The notes beneath the pieces were generated by a model, which worked only from the letters and a program-made list of their open reading frames with translations, did not search any database and was not told the DNA's origin. Positions 57,599-64,000 of a stretch of 64,000 bases of DNA are shown one piece after another (the first letter of the stretch is position 1; each line of letters starts with the position of its first letter). The stretch spans positions 109,784,009 to 109,848,008 of the forward strand of contig CAMZMU010000041.1 in the NCBI GenBank assembly GCA_947311845.1, read 5' to 3'. This DNA comes from Poa pratensis (taxonomy: Eukaryota > Streptophyta > Magnoliopsida > Poales > Poaceae). Both the position numbers and the translations under genes were made by a program.

Positions 57599-59213
57599 CT
57601 CAAGTGGCACATGAACATGATACTTCACTAACGTATCTGAAAGGACATTCCTATCCCTATTATGTTTTGTTTGTTGTCAACACAATGAGCGGTCTAATAG
57701 TGTGCTAAAAGATGTACAAGTACATCTATAATTGAACATGATGGTTTGGACGTCCCCTAAAAAAGGATAAAGCGTGAAGTCATAGTTTTCCTATCTCTTT
57801 CTTGATGTAAACAGGAAAACCGATACTATCATGAGGGGGCTCCATTGTGGAGGTATGGGCAGAATCGGCCTTGTCTTTTTGCACAAACCATATATGCACT
57901 TCCACAACCATCCTAGACCTTTTGGTCATTCATTGTACTTCTCTCGGCAATTGTTTGCTTCAGTGCTAGTAGTACCGGACCAAAGCTCGGAAGTACTGCC
58001 CCGCTCTTCTCTGATGAGTGGGGTGCTCAGGCTTTGATTATGTACTACCGGAAGTACCGACTTTTTCCCCGGTGGTGCCGAGCCACACCATGCACGTTAC
58101 TTCCGGACCAAGTGCTAGACCAACTGCCGATTGATCCCAGGGCGCACTGCCTCAGGTGGATTTTAGCCCAGAACTTGCCCCGGTAGTAGCCCGGTACTAT
58201 CGACAAGACAGTAGTACCATTGATTCAAAGGGTTGACCAAGGTTGACTAGCCCCTACCGGCCCCTACCACCCGGTAGTACCAGGGCCATCTTATCCACTC
58301 AAAGGGTTGACCAAGGCTGACTAGCCATTTTCCTACCGACCGGAAGTTCCGTGCTTTGGCCCGGTACTACCGAGCCTGCACAAAAAACTGGCCAACGGCC
58401 ACATTTCGAGGAGGACTATATAAACTAGCCTTCTTCTCTAAACAGACTAAGCTTTTTAATACTCTCTCCTCCAATGATTCAAAGCTTCAAACTACTAGAT
58501 CTCCCACTCCCTTGGTCCAAACACCTTCAAACTTTGAGTAGTGTAGGAGGTGATCTAGATTTACACTTTCACCGAAGCAATTTTGACTCCCTCATTAATC
58601 CCTTGTGGATCTTGTTACCTCTTGGGTTCATTGGAACCCTAGACAGAAGTTGTGGTCTTCATGGCTTTGGAAGCCACGGGGACAAGCCGGGAGCGTCCAA
58701 TTGAGTTGTGGATGCGTGCCTCGACCTTGTGATTATTGTGGCTTTGAGAGCCGTGTGAATTTGGTGGGAGCGTCCAATTGAGTTGTGGAGTGTGCCTCAT
58801 CCTTTGAAAGGTTTGGTTGCCGACCTCAAGGGCATCATATAGTGACTCGTGCCACGCCACATTGGTTGGAAGCACAAAGGATATTACGGTGTGCCACTGA
58901 CATCTATTTAGGGATTACTTTGTGACTCCGCACCGCTCAAACGAAGACTATATTCATTGTGAAGTGAACTTCAGGATAAAAGCTCAGCGTCATTGTGTGG
59001 TTATCTCTTAACCTTCATTTACCTGTTCTTGCCCTACTTGCTACCTTATCTTGTTTAGCTTGTCTCGCTAGCTTGTATCTTGCTCATCATATAGGTTGTT
59101 CACCTAGTCGCATATCTAGAGAACTTATATTTGAGAAAAGGCTTAATTTGTTAATAGAAAACGAAAATTTGTAGTTGCCTATTCACCCCCTAGTCAAACT
59201 ACTCGATCATTTC
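57599..59213 (+). repeat. LTR-like remnant with repeated CCGGTACTACCG words
   Basis: From 57960 to 58380 variants of CCGGTAGTACC and GGTACTACCG recur. The phrase AAAGGGTTGACCAAGG occurs at 58228 and 58299. The block ends TTCACCCCCTAGTCAAACTA and CGATCATTTCA near 59213, resembling the end of a grass LTR before a primer site, but no primer site follows. An old, truncated LTR is the best guess. Confidence 0.35.
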
Positions 59214-60700
59214 AGTATCTATAATTTATGATTTATCCATGCTATTATTATATCATTGTTACATATTTTATCATGCTTTCATATCATTTTACATGATTTA
59301 CTGAACTAACCTATTAACCTGGTGCTCATAGCCAATTGTTGGTTTATACTTTTTTTTTTCTTTGCAGAAAATCACAATTTATGGAGTCCAAAATTAGGGG
59401 TAAAATTGAAAAAAAATCTAACTTCTTGAGAAGAAGCCAGAGGCACCGAAGGAGGGCAGAAGGGATCCCACACTGATGCATCCAAAACATATTTGTAGTT
59501 TTTGATTGTTTCGTACTACTTTTATATCATTTCTAAAAGTTTTCGATATGGTTTAGTATCATTTTATGTCATTTTATTGTACTAACCTATTAACCCACTG
59601 CCAAGTGTTAGATCATATTTTTTATTGTCTTTGCGTTGCATAAAAGGTCAAAAATGAAAGTTATCGGAAAATTATAAAAAATGCAAAAATTCTAAGTTTT
59701 CGAGACGAACATGGTGGCACAAAACAAAAGGCCGGGAGGACCACCAACAGACCACACAGACTGGCCAAGCGGACAATGAGGGGTCTTCATCGTTTACCAC
59801 CTCGCGAAGCCCTTCCGACTATATATTTTTCCCTCACCTAGTTAGATGAATGACAATTATTTCGTGGAGTTTCGATATAGAGATCCACCGCCATCCAAAA
59901 CCCTAGTTTGGTTTTTCGAATGTTCTGCGTTGCCACCCTACCAAGACGGGGTTCCACTTATGGAGCCATCTTTATCAACCGAGTTGCCTCCATAACAATG
60001 TCTGAGTAGTTTCTCCATGTACTACGTGTTCATGACAATAGATAGATGGTACCCTCTCCCATGATTTTCAATACAATGGTCTCATGAGCTTCCCTACATG
60101 ATTGAGATCCATCTGATATAATTGGTGTTGCGTTTGTTGGGATACAATGAATCGTTACATTATGATCAATTTATTTATAATTTATTTTGTTTCCTTGCTG
60201 CGTGATTTGTAGTCTTACATTGCTCTCCAATCTATTAGTTAATGGATCACATCTTTGGGTTAGTAGTGCGTGGATAAAACTAGCTTTATTGGGAGGCGTG
60301 AGCAACAGAAACAAAGTCTTGTGTGTATAGTGTTTGAAGCGTAGGAAGAAGGGGAACTGTTTATCTTAATGCTACGGCTGGGTTATTTTTTATTTAATGA
60401 ATATTTAGTATTTGCGGATGCTTGCTAATATTCCAATCATATACTGAATGTGATCACAAGTAGTTGAAAGCATGTACGTTGTGGCCTCTCACACATTATT
60501 TATGTTATTGTCCATTAATGCCATTAATTGTTTAGATCTCTAAGAGAGAGGGTTGTGTTCGATCGTGGGTTCTAACCTTGCTTTCTCTATGCCCGAGCGA
60601 CCGAAACGTGTAAAAGAGGTATTGTTAATTTGTTACCACTAAGGATAAAACAATGGTTTATTTGTGACATTTGGATGATGATTTTACCGTTTATACTATG
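59214..60700 (+). repeat. Degenerate gypsy-type LTR sequence, with a duplicated front part
   Basis: Two diverged copies of one segment follow each other, at about 59230-59470 and 59500-59720. Both contain ACTAACCTATTAACC and CTTTGCAG/CTTTGCGTTG, then a run of coding-like AAAATC. The sequence after that, including GTAGTTTCTCCATGTACTAC and ATAGATAGATGGTACC, is in the style of large Triticeae gypsy LTRs. No family name is assigned. Confidence 0.4.
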
Positions 60701-61394
60701 CAATGTGCTTAAGGGAGTGCTCTATTGTTTTCAAACTTAATACCGAGATATTTTGGGCTACACAAAAAAAGAAAAAATTCTGTCAGATTCAATATACTAT
60801 TTTTCCTTTCTTGTGCCCAGAATTTTGTTATTTTTATATAGCTCAGAATATGATTTTTTATACCGAAAATTGGCACATATGTAGAAAACATGCATATGTA
60901 TCATAGGATTTTTTTTTTGGGTTTTTTCAAACTTAAATTTAAATTTTTCAAAAAAATTCCAGAAGGACACGTTGGTGCTAGGAAGCCACAAATCCGTGTT
61001 CGGAATGCGAAAAACCATTTTGGCTTGTAGGACCAGATGCTCCTATTACGAAAAAACATATTCGCAATGTCAACAAATTTCAAAAAAAAAATCAGGTGTA
61101 TATATAGACATTTTATGAAGGGACACAAAATTTCGTAAAAAAAAGTCATTTTTTGTGCGCCGTGTAAAAAGACAAAAACATGTCTAGTAAAAAGTCACTT
61201 TTGAGCACCGAATTTGTCTTTTTGTACAGAACACAAAAAACATTGTTTTTTCGTGAAACTTGATGTGCCAACATAAAATGTTTAGAGATACACTGGAAAT
61301 TTTATTTCATAATTTTTTGATATTTTAATATGTTTTTAAAATGCCCTTCTCATAATGGGACTAGATGGTACTATGAGCCAAAACATCATGTCCG
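60701..61394. other. AT-rich intergenic sequence
   Basis: A- and T-rich sequence with no coding frame or terminal repeat that could be supported. Confidence 0.45.
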
Positions 61395-61863
61395 TTCGGA
61401 ATGCCCTTTCTCTCCTATCTCCTACCTTTTTTTATTTTATTTTATTTCAAGAACTAGCCGCCTCTGCCATCACCCGTCCCATGCTACCATGTAAGAATAT
61501 GCCTGAAAACTTGTAAGAATATGAATGAAAATAAATAAAGGAAGAAAGGAGATATTAGGGGAAGAGACTGGACTATAACCCGGGCTTTCTCGCAGATACT
61601 TTTCGGAGTGATTGTAATCTTGTCATATAATCAGTAAAGCTATTGGACTTCGCAAAAAAAGGATATGGCTGATGCCGTTCTTTTTAGCTGGAAATGGTAG
61701 TTTCCCCTATTTTCCCTTAAATGGTATGGTGATCCCTATAGCTAAATTACGCCGACTGTATATTCGGAATGCCCTTTCTCTCCTATCTCCTACCTTTTTT
61801 ATTTTATTTTTTATTTCAAGAACTAGCCGCCTCTGCCATCACAAGTCCGATGCATGCTACCAT
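61395..61863. repeat. Direct repeat of about 96-101 bp upstream of the ACLA gene
   Basis: 61395-61490 and 61763-61863 share TTCGGAATGCCCTTTCTCTC, CTATCTCCTACC, TTATTTCAAGAACTAGCCGC and CTCTGCCATCAC. The 272 bp between them include GTAATCTTGTCATATAATCA and GTAAAGC, then GCAAAAAAAGG, which resembles a LINE tail. The repeat ends about 290 bp before the start codon. Confidence 0.8.
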
Positions 61864-62150
61864 TGAAGCAGGTCTGGTCAACAGTTTGCAGTCCATCTTC
61901 TACCAATGTTCCACCCTCGTGATGTTCCAAAAAAATTGTTCCACCCTCGTGGCACGACGAAATGCACATTGGTTGGTTGGCTACTTGGATCCCATCTACG
62001 GAGTACTCCGTAACGTAACACAACGCAATTCCTCCTTATATATTCCACCCTACCCTCGTGCTACGACCTCGGAACCACTACTTCGACGTCGCGCGCTCTC
62101 TCTCCCCCATAGCTCCAGGACCCTTGCTTCCGGTTCCGGCAGCCCAAGCC

Positions 62151-64000
62151 ATGGCGCGCAAGAAGATCCGGGAGTACGACTCCAAGCGCCTCCTCAAGGA
62201 GCACCTCAAGCGCCTCGCCGCCATCGACCTCCACATCCTCTCCGCACAGGTCAGGCGCCACCTACCTTACCCTGATCCATTTTGAGCGATACCTGGCTGG
62301 ATCTCTGCATTTTCGCGCGTGATTCGGGTGGCCTGGGAGAGTGCCAGGATCCGGCTCCGATGCACGGAGATCTAGCTCGAGATCCTGCCAAGAGGCAATT
62401 CATCTGGTACTAGGCATTGGCGATTCATAGGTTTATCACTAGAACTGCTCTTCGCTACCGATTTTACGAGTAACAAGGAATATTAAAGGGTGCAGTTTTT
62501 TCAATGGACCTATGCCCAATTGCTGCTGAAATTTTGTGTTGGCGGTTGTGTTAGGTGCACCGAATCTTGCACAAACTATTGCTGTCTTACTTAGATCTGA
62601 AGTTGCCTTGTACTATTGTGTAATATTTTTGTTTTGAGAAAACTACTGTGTAATTTTTCATGCTGAGGTATTTGTAAACTAGTATTAGTTATGTCATCAC
62701 CTCGATCCTTAGGAAGGTGACAGGGACACCCAACTCCATTTCTTTTATTATTACTTTTGGAGTCATCATAGTACACCGCAATCCAAATTGACTGGTTTGA
62801 TTTATACAAATTGTACCCTTAGCGACTTCAATCTGAAAACAGTAGTTCTGTTTTGAGATAGTGCATCAATGCTTGACATCTGAAAATGTAAGTTTGACTG
62901 ATTTCGTAATTTTTTGATTGATAGGTCACGGAGTCGACAGACTTCACAGAGCTTGTGAACGAGCAGCCATGGCTGTCGACCATGAAGCTGGTCGTCAAGC
63001 CCGACATGCTGTTCGGGAAGCGTGGGAAGAGTGGCCTTGTGGCCCTCAACCTAGACATTGCTCAAGTCAAGGAGTTCGTGAAGGAGCGTCTGGGAGTCGA
63101 GGTAGTTTATGGCCACCACACTGATCCTTTATGTGCTTGAGGATGAAGTTATTTCGGATCTGTGTATAAATGTTTGATTTATCCAGGTTGAGATGGGCGG
63201 CTGCAAGGCTCCGATTACAACCTTCATAGTTGAGCCATTTGTGCCCCATGACCAAGAGTACTATCTTTCAATTGTGTCAGAGAGGCTGGGTAGTACCATT
63301 AGCTTCTCAGAGTGTGGAGGAATTGAAATCGAGGAGAACTGGGACAAGGTTAAGACAGTATTTCTTTCCACTGAGAAACCAATGACACCTGAGACATGTG
63401 CTCCCTTGATTGCAACTCTTCCACTGGAGGTACCTATACTCTAGAACTACTTGCCTTCCATTGCAGAATTGTTTGCTGTCGGTCACATGCTCATAGTTAA
63501 TTTACTGTCTGTTTGGGCATCAGGCACGTGGAAAAATCGGTGATTTCATTAAGGGAGTGTTTGCTGTCTTCCAAGGTACTTTGATTATAGCTACTAATGT
63601 TATTTGTCATTAGCTTTCTTAGCATATCATATTCACAATAAATCTTCTCCTTTCCACAGACTTGGATTTCTCATTTATTGAGATGAACCCATTTACCATG
63701 GTGAACGGGGAGCCATATCCCCTGGACATGAGAGGAGAATTGGATGACACAGCAGCTTTCAAGAACTTCAAAAAGTGAGTTTCTTTCTTCACAGGGACTT
63801 CATTCTCCTTGTTATTGTCGTATTAAATGGTACTGATGAATGTGCAGGTGGGGAAATGTAGAATTCCCTTTACCATTTGGCAGAGTTCTCAGCTCTACAG
63901 AAAGTTTTATCCAAGAGCTGGACGATAAGGTATCCAGATCTAAAACAACACTTTTTTTCTTCTTTTCTCCACATGAAGTATGAATTACCATTTCTCAATA
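62151..64000 (+). CDS. ACLA: ATP-citrate lyase subunit A (ACLA), 5' part, runs off the window
   Basis: ATP-citrate lyase makes cytosolic acetyl-CoA and oxaloacetate from citrate, CoA and ATP. In plants it is a complex of separate A and B subunits, and A holds the ATP-grasp part. Six exons are seen: 62151-62249, 62925-63101, 63187-63429, 63524-63575, 63660-63774 and 63848-63929, all with GT-AG borders in phase. The start [20 protein letters not shown] is the conserved N-terminus. Further blocks are [58 protein letters not shown] and [16 protein letters not shown]. These give 256 residues so far, of about 420 in the family. Nothing indicates damage. Confidence 0.95.

Noticed and set aside
1..64000. 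CRISPR arrays, bacterial operons or phage genes
   Set aside because: Introns, plant gene families and plant transposons throughout show nuclear plant DNA. The only array has no spacer structure.

Overview
The window is plant nuclear DNA from a grass, most likely a Triticeae species (wheat, Aegilops or barley relatives). The grounds are Stowaway-type MITEs with the CTCCCTCCGT terminus, a Cassandra TRIM, nested copia and gypsy elements, Helitron ends of grass type, and a few widely spaced genes with many introns and GT-AG splice sites. Transposable elements and their debris fill most of the sequence.

Left part (1-17.9 kb). A minus-strand L1-type LINE runs off the left edge with ORF1 and the endonuclease visible. 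It is followed by a T-rich tract and a tandem array built from GTTCAA submotifs (about 3.43-4.93 kb). Next is a textbook nest. A truncated minus-strand Ty1/copia element is split in gag by a complete plus-strand Ty3/gypsy element (LTRs 7665-8564 and 15641-16899, target duplication GGAAG). The gypsy gag is in turn split by a Cassandra TRIM with 5S-rRNA-derived LTRs (9874-10603, target duplication GACAT). The gypsy right LTR carries a hAT-type MITE (16405-16692, 8-bp target duplication).

Middle part (17.9-47.7 kb), the gene-bearing section. There is a small Helitron (19190-19525). A tandem family of secreted cysteine-rich peptide genes has two intact-looking members (19867-20287 and 23710-24454) and one copy destroyed by a retroelement between them. 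A partial duplicate of an importin gene follows (24846-25540), then a broken homologue of the meiotic gene PAIR1 (26.2-30.4 kb), then a complete 21-exon importin-beta family gene on the minus strand (39252-31097; 1092 codons, every junction in phase). The importin introns host a foldback Mutator-like element and a Stowaway MITE. A probable 3-kb Helitron lies upstream of it.

Right part (47.7-64 kb). A complete but coding-defective chromodomain-type gypsy element (47712-53842) has two nearly identical 374-bp LTRs. Behind it are a probable solo copia LTR and older gypsy LTR debris. The first six exons of a plus-strand ATP-citrate lyase subunit A gene (from 62151) run off the right edge.

The genes do not form an operon or pathway. 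The three housekeeping or meiotic genes and the peptide family are independent islands. Splice positions were read by eye from reading frame and GT/AG signals. Family names rest on recognised motifs, not on a database search.
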